Positions 25,866-33,817 of a stretch of 44,204 nucleotides of DNA are shown here, in pieces (positions within the stretch are counted from its first letter, which is position 1; each line of letters starts with the position of its first letter). Under the pieces are notes generated by a model. That model searched no databases. It worked only from the letters and a program-made list of their open reading frames with translations, and had not been told where the DNA came from. Position numbers and translations under genes: made by a program. The DNA comes from Ferruginibacter sp. GTDB lineage: Bacteria > Bacteroidota > Bacteroidia > Chitinophagales > Chitinophagaceae. Location: assembly GCA_025352525.1 (NCBI GenBank), contig JANXTG010000199.1:1-44204 (forward strand), given 5' to 3'.

Positions 25866-27173
25866 ATGAAAATAAATATTTTTTGGTTTAGAAGAGATAT
25901 GAGATTGGAAGACAATGCGGGTTTGTATCATGCATTAAAAGACGAGTTTGCTGTGTTACCAATTTTTATTTTAGATAATGGTATTTTGGACAAACTTGAA
26001 AATAAAAAAGATAGCAGAGTTAATTTTATTATGGATACACTGCAACAAATGCAGGAAAAGTTGATTGCAGAAGGTTCTTCATTGATTGTTGTAAACAGTA
26101 CCCCGGCAAAAGCTTTTAATGATCTCATAAAAGAATACGATATTAATTGTGTTTACACAAATACAGATTACGAACCTTATGCAAAGGAAAGAGATGCAGT
26201 AATTGAAACCCTGCTTGATGCCAAAGGAATAAAATTTAAACAATTTAAAGATCATGTAATTTTTGATAAAGATGAAGTGGTAAAAGATGATGGAAAGCCT
26301 TACACCGTTTTTACCCCTTACAGCAGAAAATGGAAAACAGTTCTAAAAGATGATCAGTTTAAAAGTTTTACAACAGAAAAATATTTTAATAACTTTTTAA
26401 AAATTAAACCTAAAGGAATTCCGACTTTACAGGATATTGGTTTTAAAATAAGTGATCAAACATTTCCGCCAAAAAGTGTAGATGCAGAACTGGTAAAAAA
26501 ATATGCAGATCAAAGAAATTATCCGGCTGTTAAAGGAACTTCTCATCTTGGAATGCATTTGAGGTTTGGAACAATAAGTATCAGAAAACTTGCAACATAC
26601 TCCAGCACAAAATCAGAAACTTTTTTAAATGAATTGATATGGAGAGATTTTTATCAAATGATATTGTGGCATTTTCCACGTGTTGGAAAAGGGAAATCTT
26701 TTAAGCCTGCTTATGATAATATCAAATGGCTGAATGATGGTGATGGTTTTAATAAATGGTGTGAAGGAAATACGGGTTATCCGATTGTAGATGCAGGTAT
26801 GAGAGAACTAAATACGACAGGTTTTATGCACAACCGGGTACGTATGATTGTAGCTTCTTTTCTATGCAAACATTTATTAATTGACTGGCGTTTGGGGGAA
26901 GCATATTTTGCTGAAAAACTGCTTGATTTTGATTTAGCATCTAATAACGGTGGTTGGCAATGGGCATCCGGAAGTGGCTGCGATGCTGCTCCGTATTTCC
27001 GTATTTTTAACCCTTACTTACAAACAAAGAAATTTGACCCTGATTTGAAATACATTAAAAAATGGGTTTCTGAGCTTGAAGAAAAGTCTTATCCAAAACC
27101 AATTGTGGAGCACACTTTTGCCAGAGAAAGATGTTTAAAAGTTTACAAAGAAGGGTTGGCAGTTGCAGGGTAA
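25866..27173 (+). CDS. phrB: Deoxyribodipyrimidine photolyase / cryptochrome
   Basis: A 435-residue flavoprotein. The N-terminal antenna domain begins INIFWFRRDMRLEDNAGLY. The C-terminal FAD domain has LIWRDFYQMILWHFP, NTGYPIVDAGMRELNTTGFMHNR, and the signature ending in DLASNNGGWQWASGSGCDAAPYFRIFNP. These are class I CPD photolyase/cryptochrome hallmarks; the GWQWASGSG and RIFNP blocks line the flavin and DNA pocket. It repairs UV pyrimidine dimers using light. The length is slightly short (family often about 470), with no gap visible in the core motifs. It converges with mqnD. Confidence 0.95.
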   Translation: MKINIFWFRRDMRLEDNAGLYHALKDEFAVLPIFILDNGILDKLENKKDSRVNFIMDTLQQMQEKLIAEGSSLIVVNSTPAKAFNDLIKEYDINCVYTNTDYEPYAKERDAVIETLLDAKGIKFKQFKDHVIFDKDEVVKDDGKPYTVFTPYSRKWKTVLKDDQFKSFTTEKYFNNFLKIKPKGIPTLQDIGFKISDQTFPPKSVDAELVKKYADQRNYPAVKGTSHLGMHLRFGTISIRKLATYSSTKSETFLNELIWRDFYQMILWHFPRVGKGKSFKPAYDNIKWLNDGDGFNKWCEGNTGYPIVDAGMRELNTTGFMHNRVRMIVASFLCKHLLIDWRLGEAYFAEKLLDFDLASNNGGWQWASGSGCDAAPYFRIFNPYLQTKKFDPDLKYIKKWVSELEEKSYPKPIVEHTFARERCLKVYKEGLAVAG

Positions 27174-27238
27174 TAAATAGATGGCCGAAGAAAGTAGTTA
27201 TTGGTAATGATTTTTTGCATGAGGTGAAAGATTTATTG

Positions 27239-28048
27239 TCAGTTGCCGGCTGTCTGTATAGAATATACATCCATTAATTTTTTTACTGCTGCCCTACCTT
27301 CTTCGCCAAGATCAAGCGAATATTTATTTACGTACAAATCAATATGACTTCTCATAACATCCTCACTCATCTCCTGTGCATTATTCTTTATATAATCTGT
27401 TAACACAGGATAATTCGCAAAGGCAAACTCTATACTTTGCTTAATTAAAAAATTAATTTGCTGTTGTGTCTGTATTGATATTGTTTTCTTTACGACAATA
27501 CCACCTAGCGGAATTGGTTTGCCGGTTTCACTTTCCCAGTAATCTCCCAAATCCTTAATTTTTTTTAACCCTTTATCAGCATAGGTAAATCTGTTTTCAT
27601 GTATGATTACACCCAAACCTTTACCCTGCAAAACAAAGTTTTCAATTTCATCATAACGTAAAAATATTTTATTTTTTGCATTAGGATATGCCAGTGAAAA
27701 CAATAAATGCGCAGTTGTATTTTTACCGGGTATTGCAATTAAACAATCCTCTACATTCATTGTTTGGTATTCATCATTTGTAATTAATAATGGGCCTACT
27801 CCTCTGCCTAAAGCACTGCCACTGTTTAATAAATTATATTGATGTTGCACTAATGGCAAAACACCATAACTTATTTTAGTTACAGCAAGCTTTTCTTCAA
27901 TAGCCCACTGGTTTAGTGTTTGTACATCTTCCAGCACAGGTTTAAAATAAAGATTTCCGGTATCAATTTTATTATTTACCAAAGCATCAAATATAAAAGT
28001 ATCGTTGGGACATGGCGAAAAACCAATTTGTATCGTTTGTTTATGCAT
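27239..28048 (-). CDS. mqnD: 1,4-dihydroxy-6-naphthoate synthase (menaquinone futalosine pathway)
   Basis: A 269-residue protein with the MqnD start pattern IQIGFSPCPNDTFIFDALV, and the motifs FKPVLEDVQTLNQWA, TKISYGVLP, NSGSALGRGVGPLLI and IVVKKTISI. MqnD converts cyclic de-hypoxanthine futalosine to 1,4-dihydroxy-6-naphthoate. It resembles a periplasmic-binding-type fold but has no signal peptide. The mqnB gene lies 18 bases upstream on the same strand, so the two form an operon for the futalosine menaquinone route. The other steps (mqnA, C, E) are elsewhere. Confidence 0.94.
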   Translation of the reverse strand: MHKQTIQIGFSPCPNDTFIFDALVNNKIDTGNLYFKPVLEDVQTLNQWAIEEKLAVTKISYGVLPLVQHQYNLLNSGSALGRGVGPLLITNDEYQTMNVEDCLIAIPGKNTTAHLLFSLAYPNAKNKIFLRYDEIENFVLQGKGLGVIIHENRFTYADKGLKKIKDLGDYWESETGKPIPLGGIVVKKTISIQTQQQINFLIKQSIEFAFANYPVLTDYIKNNAQEMSEDVMRSHIDLYVNKYSLDLGEEGRAAVKKLMDVYSIQTAGN

Positions 28049-28066
28049 GGAAATATGAGTTATGAA

Positions 28067-28699
28067 TTATGAGTTGCAGATTGCCAATTCCGAAACAATT
28101 CTTGAAAGATGATGGTTAAGATTTAGGATAGATTCTTTTATTTTCCAGTTTGCTTTTATCCGCTCTCCTACAAAATTACTCACGCTGCGTAGTTGTAAAA
28201 AGGAAACATTCTCTTGAACACACACATAATGAAAAGCTGCACCTTCCATTGATTCTAAATCCGGATCATATTTTTTTGTAAAAAGTGATGTCTGCAAAAA
28301 ATTATCGGTGACGGTGTTTACTGTAATAGATTTAGCTGTTGAAACATTAAAAGTATTTTTTAATGAATTTTCAAGCCATCCATTTTTAAACGGGGCAGTA
28401 TTTGGGTCTGCAAAGTTTTTTTCGAAAAGCGTAAAAAAACTTTCATTTTCATAAATTCCTAAATCAGCAAACACATCGCTTTTAATAAAAAAAGTTTCAC
28501 CTAATGGAAAAGAATTTTTAAAAGTTCCTGCAATGCCTGCTTGAATTACAAAGTCGTATTTAAATTGTTGTAAACGCTTTGTTAGCATATACATACATGC
28601 CGGGCTACCTACACCGGTTATAAGAATATCAGCAGCTGTATTGTTAAGAATATATGGCGCAATTTCAAATTCTGTAGCAGCTACAACAAGTAGTTTCAT
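28067..28699 (-). CDS. mqnB: Futalosine hydrolase
   Basis: A 210-residue nucleoside-phosphorylase/hydrolase-fold protein that removes hypoxanthine from futalosine. The pattern is KLLVVAATEFEIAPYI, DILITGVGSPACMYMLT, FVIQAGIAGTF, LGETFFIKSDVFAD and the catalytic-region segment LESMEGAAFHYVC. It matches MqnB, and adjacency to mqnD supports this over a general MTA/SAH nucleosidase. It is the first gene of the mqnB-mqnD pair. Its start is only about 75 bases from the divergent PTPS-like gene. Confidence 0.93.
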   Translation of the reverse strand: MKLLVVAATEFEIAPYILNNTAADILITGVGSPACMYMLTKRLQQFKYDFVIQAGIAGTFKNSFPLGETFFIKSDVFADLGIYENESFFTLFEKNFADPNTAPFKNGWLENSLKNTFNVSTAKSITVNTVTDNFLQTSLFTKKYDPDLESMEGAAFHYVCVQENVSFLQLRSVSNFVGERIKANWKIKESILNLNHHLSRIVSELAICNS

Positions 28700-28774
28700 A
28701 AAGTAAAGTTAGCTGCATCTGTTATAGAATATTAATATTACCCACTACCTTTAAAAAGATTTATAATTTGCGCA

Positions 28775-29185
28775 ATGGTTTATATAACAAGAATTGAACA
28801 TTTTAATGCAGCGCACAAACTTTTTAATCCTGCTTGGAGCAAAGAAAAAAACGAAGATGTTTTTGGTAAATGCGCAAATGAAAACTGGCATGGCCACAAC
28901 TTTGATTTGTATGTGACAGTAAAAGGTGTACCGGACATAGAGACAGGTTTTGTGTTTGATGCAAAAAAATTGAGTGTCATTATTAAAGAACATGTTACTG
29001 ATATACTCGATCACAAAAATCTGAATATTGATGTGCAATTTATGCAGGGTAAAATTTGCTCAATTGAAAACCTCGTTATTGGAATTTGGGAACAGCTAAA
29101 AAATAATTTGCCGGAAACAACTCAATTACATGCATTAAAATTATACGAAACACCAAGAATATTTGTTGAATATTTTGGGGAATAA
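28775..29185 (+). CDS. queD: 6-pyruvoyl-tetrahydropterin synthase / QueD-family enzyme, copy 1
   Basis: A 136-residue enzyme of the PTPS/QueD family. Zinc ligands are His in HFNAAHKL and both His of WHGHNF; the catalytic Cys precedes them (FGKCANENWHGH). The Asp-His pair occurs in LDHKNLN, and the substrate glutamate near LYETPRI. The Cys spacing (C-x5-HGH) matches eukaryote-type PTPS rather than the C-x3-HGH of classical QueD. It acts on dihydroneopterin triphosphate made by FolE, giving 6-pyruvoyl-tetrahydropterin or 6-carboxytetrahydropterin. A second copy follows after 35 bases and folE 600 bases later. TACCTTTA (28746-28753) lies 21 bases before the ATG. Confidence 0.9.
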   Translation: MVYITRIEHFNAAHKLFNPAWSKEKNEDVFGKCANENWHGHNFDLYVTVKGVPDIETGFVFDAKKLSVIIKEHVTDILDHKNLNIDVQFMQGKICSIENLVIGIWEQLKNNLPETTQLHALKLYETPRIFVEYFGE

Positions 29186-29220
29186 ATTTTAGTTTTTAAA
29201 GAACATAAAATAAATAAAAT

Positions 29221-29643
29221 ATGCAGGCCGTTTCAAATAAAGTAGCAGTTTTTAGAAAAGAACATTTTAATGCAGCTCACAGGTTAAACAACGCAACATG
29301 GGATGATGCTACCAATAAAGCAATATTTGGCAAGTGCAACAACCCCAACTACCACGGTCACAATTATGATCTTATTGTTAGGGTTACAGGTGTGCCTGAA
29401 AATGAAACAGGTTATGTAATGGACACTAAAAAATTGAGTGATTTAATAAAAGAAAAAGTGTTAGATAAGTTTGATCATAAAAACCTGAACGAAGATTGTG
29501 CAGAATTTAAAAACCTAAATCCAACTGCAGAAAATATTGTGATTGTAATTTATAATTTACTAAGACCTGAAATAAATCCTGAATTGGATATACAGCTAAG
29601 GTTGTATGAAACTGAAAGAAATTTTGTTGAATACCCGGTTTAA
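29221..29643 (+). CDS. 6-pyruvoyl-tetrahydropterin synthase / QueD-family enzyme, copy 2
   Basis: A 140-residue paralogue of the preceding gene, with all key residues: HFNAAHRL and YHGHNY zinc ligands, the Cys in FGKCNNPNYHGH, Asp-His in FDHKNLN, Glu in YETERN. The signature FGKCNNPNYHGHNY is strikingly like that of animal PTPS. Two intact copies side by side suggest a division of labour (for example, queuosine precursor versus tetrahydropterin) or partial redundancy. It is followed by a repeat-like element and then folE. Confidence 0.9.
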   Translation: MQAVSNKVAVFRKEHFNAAHRLNNATWDDATNKAIFGKCNNPNYHGHNYDLIVRVTGVPENETGYVMDTKKLSDLIKEKVLDKFDHKNLNEDCAEFKNLNPTAENIVIVIYNLLRPEINPELDIQLRLYETERNFVEYPV

Positions 29644-29676
29644 AAAAAGTTGAAAAATGGTCAAGAGTTCAATGGC

Positions 29677-29738
29677 TGCGGGATAGAAGCGTAAATACTT
29701 TTTGAGGAACGAAAAAAGATTGAAGCGTATAGCCCGAT
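29677..29738 (+). repeat. Repeat-like hairpin element between PTPS copy 2 and folE
   Basis: The segment reads CGGGATAGAAGCGTAAAT ... CTTTTTGAGGAACGAAAAAAG ... TTGAAGCGTATAGCCCG. Outer CGGG/CCCG and inner CTTTTT/AAAAAAG can pair as one long hairpin, and AGAAGCGTA recurs as TGAAGCGTA. It has the look of the intergenic repeats scattered in many Bacteroidota genomes; copies elsewhere could not be checked. Confidence 0.5.
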
Positions 29739-29792
29739 GAACAGCTTAATAGATATAAAAAAATAAACAGCCCCAAATAAAAAAAATAAAAA

Positions 29793-30389
29793 ATGGCATA
29801 CAAAAAAGTTGAGAGTTACGACGAAGATGTAACAGCAGGATTAATAAAAAATTACAAAGACAGTATTGGGTTACTTGGTGAAGATAAAGATCGGGAAGGG
29901 CTTTTAAAAACACCCGAGAGAGTGGCAAAAGCAATGCAGTTTTTAACACAGGGTTACACGCAGGATGCACGTGCAATTTTAGACTCGGCTAAGTTTCATG
30001 AAGATGTAAGTGAGATGGTGATTGTGAAAGATATTGAATTGTATAGCATGTGCGAGCACCACATGTTACCTTTTTATGGCAAAGCGCATGTGGCTTACAT
30101 ACCAAATGGATACATAACCGGGTTAAGCAAAATTGCCCGTGTTGTTGATGTTTATGCACGCAGATTACAGGTTCAGGAAAGATTGACCCATCAAATTTTA
30201 GATGCGCTAAAAGATTCTTTAAATCCTTTAGGGGTGGCTGTTGTTATTGAAGCTTCTCATTTATGTATGATGATGCGTGGCGTGGGTAAACAAAATTCTG
30301 TTACTACCACATCAGCATTTTTTGGTGAGTTTGAACAGCACCAAACGAGGAGTGAGTTTATGAAATTGATAACGGGAAAATTGCATTAA
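29793..30389 (+). CDS. folE: GTP cyclohydrolase I
   Basis: A 198-residue enzyme that converts GTP to 7,8-dihydroneopterin triphosphate, the first step of folate, tetrahydropterin and queuosine precursors. The segment [19 protein letters not shown], the zinc-site and catalytic block [19 protein letters not shown], the [23 protein letters not shown] block and the [10 protein letters not shown] segment (second zinc Cys) all match FolE. The length is normal. It is downstream of two PTPS-family genes, so all three form a pterin block. A terminator follows. Confidence 0.96.
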   Translation: MAYKKVESYDEDVTAGLIKNYKDSIGLLGEDKDREGLLKTPERVAKAMQFLTQGYTQDARAILDSAKFHEDVSEMVIVKDIELYSMCEHHMLPFYGKAHVAYIPNGYITGLSKIARVVDVYARRLQVQERLTHQILDALKDSLNPLGVAVVIEASHLCMMMRGVGKQNSVTTTSAFFGEFEQHQTRSEFMKLITGKLH

Positions 30390-30420
30390 GAAATACTAAG
30401 AAAAAATATTATAAAATTGA

Positions 30421-30463
30421 GCCGCAGTATTACAAATTTAGTTTTGTGATTTTGCGGTTTTTT
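30421..30463 (+). terminator. Rho-independent terminator after folE
   Basis: A long imperfect hairpin with CCGCA/TGCGG at its base is followed by TTTTTT. The stem has a few mismatches. Confidence 0.55.
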
Positions 30464-30477
30464 AATTTAATAAAATA

Positions 30478-30485
30478 TATTTTTG
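30478..30485 (+). promoter_or_regulatory. Candidate promoter (-7 element) for fabD
   Basis: TATTTTTG is an exact TAnnTTTG match, about 38 bases before the fabD ATG, just behind the folE terminator. Confidence 0.4.
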
Positions 30486-30522
30486 ATTTTTTAGGAAATA
30501 ACTATTTATTTAAAATCAACTT

Positions 30523-31413
30523 ATGAAACACGCATTTATTTTTCCGGGGCAGGGCGCACAGTTTAGTGGTATGGGCAAAAATTTATATGATAACAATGCA
30601 GCAGCAAAACAATTGTATGAAGAAGCCAATGAAATACTCGGTTTTAATATTAGCGACATAATGTTTACAGGAACTGATGAAGATTTAAAGCAAACAAATA
30701 TAACGCAACCTGCAATTTTTATACACTCTGTTGCAGCATATAAAAATATTGAAAACGCACGACCGGATATGGTTGCAGGACATTCTTTGGGTGAATTTTC
30801 TGCATTGGTTGCAAACGGAACTTTACTGTTTGCTGATGCATTAAGGTTGGTAGCAATTCGGGCTGGTGCCATGCAAAAAGCATGTGAATCAAACCCGAGT
30901 ACCATGGCTGCTGTGTTAGGCTTAAACGATGATAAAGTGGAAGAAATTTGTAGGCATATAACAAATGACAGTGGTGAGATAGTTGTTGCAGCAAATTATA
31001 ATTGTCCGGGGCAGCTGGTTATAAGTGGCTCATTGGCAGGCATTGAATTAGCATGCGGACGCATGAAAGAAGCCGGTGCAAAACGTGCATTGGTTTTACC
31101 TGTTGGCGGCGCTTTCCATTCACCATTAATGATATCTGCAAAGGCTGAGTTGGAAGCTGCTATTAACCATACAACTTTTAACAATCCAAATTGCGCTGTA
31201 TATCAAAACGTAACTGCAACAGCAGTTAAAGATCCAACTCAAATAAAAGAAAATTTAATTGCACAACTTACAGGTGCTGTAAAATGGACTCAATGTGTGC
31301 AGGCAATGATTGCAGATGGTGCAACCAATTTTACGGAATGTGGTCCTGGTAAAGTATTACAGGGATTGGTATTAAAAATTAATAAAGAGATGGTCGTTGA
31401 TGGAGTAAATTAA
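30523..31413 (+). CDS. fabD: Malonyl-CoA:ACP transacylase
   Basis: A 296-residue enzyme that loads malonyl onto acyl carrier protein for fatty-acid synthesis. The start FIFPGQGAQFSGMG, the nucleophile Ser in GHSLGEFSA, the Arg in LVAIRAGAMQ, the catalytic His in GGAFHSPLM, and the ending ECGPGKVLQGL are classic FabD motifs. The length is right for the family. It is in its own unit here, between folE and a bidirectional terminator, apart from other fab genes. Confidence 0.96.
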   Translation: MKHAFIFPGQGAQFSGMGKNLYDNNAAAKQLYEEANEILGFNISDIMFTGTDEDLKQTNITQPAIFIHSVAAYKNIENARPDMVAGHSLGEFSALVANGTLLFADALRLVAIRAGAMQKACESNPSTMAAVLGLNDDKVEEICRHITNDSGEIVVAANYNCPGQLVISGSLAGIELACGRMKEAGAKRALVLPVGGAFHSPLMISAKAELEAAINHTTFNNPNCAVYQNVTATAVKDPTQIKENLIAQLTGAVKWTQCVQAMIADGATNFTECGPGKVLQGLVLKINKEMVVDGVN

Positions 31414-31430
31414 TTTTAAAATGATGTATA

Positions 31431-31468
31431 AAAAAAATCGAATCACTTTTAAATGATTCGATTTTTTT
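31431..31468. terminator. Bidirectional terminator between fabD and mdh
   Basis: AAATCGAATCA and TGATTCGATTT form an 11-base perfect stem, with A-rich and T-rich tracts on the two sides, so it serves both convergent genes. Confidence 0.8.
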
Positions 31469-31485
31469 ATAAAATGTTAGATCTT

Positions 31486-32421
31486 TTAAATTTCTAAGCT
31501 ACTCAGCACACTGTTCATACTTCTAACAGCATCTGCACTTTTTGCAAAAGCTGCCATTTCTTCGTCGTTAAGTTTGTAATCTACTATTTTTTCCCAACCA
31601 TTTTTACCAATAATAACCGGTACACCTATACAAATATCTGTTTGTCCGTATTCACCATCAAGATAAACACAGCAAGGCATTATTTTCTTTTGGTCACGCA
31701 CAATGGCTTCTACCAAAGCGGCACCTGCAGCACCCGGCGCATACCATGCACTTGTACCAAGTAAACCGGTAAGTGTAGCACCACCAACCATTGTATCTGC
31801 AGCAACTTTTTTAAGGGCCTCAACATCTAAAAAATGAGCAGCCGGCACACCGCTGTAAGTAGCTAATCGTGTCAGTGGAATCATCGTTGTATCGCCATGC
31901 CCGCCAACAACAACAGCTTGCAAATCGTTGGGGCTGCATTGCATTGCTGTGCTTAAAAAATAACGGAAGCGTGCACTGTCAAGCATGCCACCCATACCGA
32001 TAATTCTTCCTTTGGGTAAACCGCTTTGTTTCAAGGCGAGGTAAGTCATTGTATCCATCGGGTTACTGATAACAATGATGATACAGTCAGGAGAATATTC
32101 TAATAAATTTTTTGTAACTGTTTTAACGATGCCTGCGTTTATACCGATAAGTTCTTCTCTTGTCATGCCCGGTTTGCGGGGAATACCAGAGGTTATTACT
32201 GCTACAGTACTACCGGCAGTTTTTGTATAATCGTTTGTGCTGCCGGTAATTTTTGTATCAAACCCTTCCAGTTGTGCAGTCTGCATAAGATCCATTGCTT
32301 TCCCTTCTGCAAAACCTTCTTTAATATCAACTATTACCAGTTCATCACACAATTTTTTTCTTGCAATATTATCGGCGCACGATGCACCTACGGCTCCTGC
32401 CCCTACTACAGTTACTTTCAT
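31486..32421 (-). CDS. mdh: Malate dehydrogenase
   Basis: A 311-residue LDH-like NAD-dependent malate dehydrogenase. The Rossmann motif VVGAGAVGASCAD, the AsxAsp segment VIVDIKEGFAEG, the active-site loop SGIPRKPGMTREELIGIN, the VISNPMDTMTYL block, and the catalytic His in VVGGHGDTTMIPLTR match the LDH-type MDH of many bacteria. It interconverts malate and oxaloacetate in the TCA cycle. A TACCTTTA element lies 33 bases upstream of the start. It is convergent with fabD and transcribed alone. Confidence 0.95.
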   Translation of the reverse strand: MKVTVVGAGAVGASCADNIARKKLCDELVIVDIKEGFAEGKAMDLMQTAQLEGFDTKITGSTNDYTKTAGSTVAVITSGIPRKPGMTREELIGINAGIVKTVTKNLLEYSPDCIIIVISNPMDTMTYLALKQSGLPKGRIIGMGGMLDSARFRYFLSTAMQCSPNDLQAVVVGGHGDTTMIPLTRLATYSGVPAAHFLDVEALKKVAADTMVGGATLTGLLGTSAWYAPGAAGAALVEAIVRDQKKIMPCCVYLDGEYGQTDICIGVPVIIGKNGWEKIVDYKLNDEEMAAFAKSADAVRSMNSVLSSLEI

Positions 32422-32620
32422 GTTTATTTTTTTAAGTGGAAATGTTTTTCGAGTAAAGGTAAGATAATGAATAATTTTTCTTGTGGGTAATTAATGAACT
32501 TATAAACAAAAATCTAAAAGTTGCTACCCGGCTTTTTTAGAGAAACGATTTTACTTATTTAAAAGTTTAAAAAAATTATTTTCACGGCATATCCTTTATC
32601 CAGAATGAAAAAAACTAATC

Positions 32621-33208
32621 ATGACCGCAATATTATTTGTGGTTACATTTTGTGTGTTTGCGCAGAATAAAACAACGCTCACTGCATTATTTGACAAGAA
32701 TACAAAAGCAGTAAAACTCCGCTGGCAAAAAGTGAGTGATGCTGTTTCTTATACCTTTCAAAGCAGCAACGATAATAATATTTTTACGGATATTTTTATA
32801 ATAAAAGCCGTTAATATTCCACAAGGTGATTTTATAAAGTACACTGATAATAATCCTGTAGAAGGAAAGAATTATTACCGCTTAAAAATTTATAAAAATA
32901 ATAATACGGTTGAAACTTTATTACCCATTATGCTTGTAAGCGGAAATACTGACAATGCCTGGTTAATATATCCTGTGCCGGTTGGCACTGTAATAAATTT
33001 GCAATATAATGGTAACGATGCTATAGAAGGTATAATAACAGTTTTTATACAAAGCGTAACCTCGGGCACAATATTCACAAGGTTAAGACTTGCATCTACA
33101 ACAAGAAAAATAACTATTCCCATTACAAATATTGGGAAAGGTACTTATGATGTAAGAATTTATGTTAGCAACAAAATTGTATGGAACCAGCGTATAATAA
33201 AATATTAA
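32621..33208 (+). CDS. Small secreted protein with Por-type (T9SS) sorting tail; start region probably frameshifted
   Basis: A 195-residue exported protein. The N-terminal half resembles a fibronectin-III-like beta domain (KLRWQKVSDAVSYTFQSSND, YYRLKIY), and the C-terminal 80 residues resemble a Por secretion tail (WLIYPVPVGTVINLQY ... GTYDVRIYVSNKIVWNQRIIKY). It reads MTAILFVVTFCVFAQ from ATG 32621, an odd signal peptide with no basic start. An ATG at 32605 is one base out of frame: with one A less in the seven-A run after it, the product would begin MKKLIMTAILFVVTFCVFAQ, a textbook signal peptide. It is convergent with the thioredoxin-like gene (stops overlap). Confidence 0.7.
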   Translation: MTAILFVVTFCVFAQNKTTLTALFDKNTKAVKLRWQKVSDAVSYTFQSSNDNNIFTDIFIIKAVNIPQGDFIKYTDNNPVEGKNYYRLKIYKNNNTVETLLPIMLVSGNTDNAWLIYPVPVGTVINLQYNGNDAIEGIITVFIQSVTSGTIFTRLRLASTTRKITIPITNIGKGTYDVRIYVSNKIVWNQRIIKY

Positions 33209-33702
33209 AGGGAAGAAGCTATAAGTTTAAAATTTGGATGATCTGAAAAATCCATTTTAAAAATTCCTTTTTTGCTGTATAAAAAAATCGAGGGGAAACT
33301 GCGTATTTCATAAAAAGTATTTAAAAATCTTTGACTGTCATAACCAACATGAATGTTAGGATATGCAGCAAGATTTAAATCCTTGTAAAATTTATGTACG
33401 CTTTCATAAGAAAGCGAACTAGCAAGTATTATTTCTGCGTTTTTAAAAGATTTTATATTAGCAATTAAACTTTCTGTAGCATGTATGCAATGGTCACAAT
33501 CGGGGCTAAAAACCATTATAACAACAGGTTTTTTTTTCTTTAAATTTTCTTTGGTAAAAATGGAACTATCAACTGCCAGTGCCATACTAAAAGGTGGTAT
33601 TGTTGGTATTCGTTTGTATGCAGGCTCTAAACCATTTTGAATTTGTGCAAAAAGACCAATATAAAAAAAAGTAAATATTAAAATAAGGGACAACGTTTTC
33701 AT
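33205..33702 (-). CDS. Secreted thioredoxin-like protein with CxxC
   Basis: From ATG 33702 this is 165 residues with a signal peptide (MKTLSLILIFTFFYIGLFAQ); the ORF track starts 24 codons earlier at an ATG (33774) that would hide the signal. It has the thioredoxin-fold core VVIMVFSPDCDHCIHATESL (CDHC is the redox pair), then IILASSLSYESVHKFYKDLN and an FPSIFLY cis-Pro-like segment. It is a periplasmic/secreted thiol-disulfide oxidoreductase of the TlpA/AhpC-TSA type. It is divergent from the DUF1800 gene, and the stop codons overlap those of the upstream small T9SS gene. Confidence 0.82.
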   Translation of the reverse strand: MKTLSLILIFTFFYIGLFAQIQNGLEPAYKRIPTIPPFSMALAVDSSIFTKENLKKKKPVVIMVFSPDCDHCIHATESLIANIKSFKNAEIILASSLSYESVHKFYKDLNLAAYPNIHVGYDSQRFLNTFYEIRSFPSIFLYSKKGIFKMDFSDHPNFKLIASSL

Positions 33703-33817
33703 TTTCGTAATTTTATGCAAATTAGTTTTTTTATTCAATGTTATTTTAATATTAAACCAATTGCTTTTCCGCATGTCCTAAACAATCATACATTACTTTT
33801 ATTTTAAATAAATTTTT

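Noticed and set aside
28018-28066. ATGAGTTATGAATTATGAGTT repeat between mqnD and mqnB as a regulatory element
   Set aside because: It is a short AT-rich near-repeat without a defined structure; too little to call.
30516-30905. A 129-codon minus-strand ORF opposite fabD
   Set aside because: Fully inside fabD, whose motifs are unmistakable; the antisense product has no recognisable domain.
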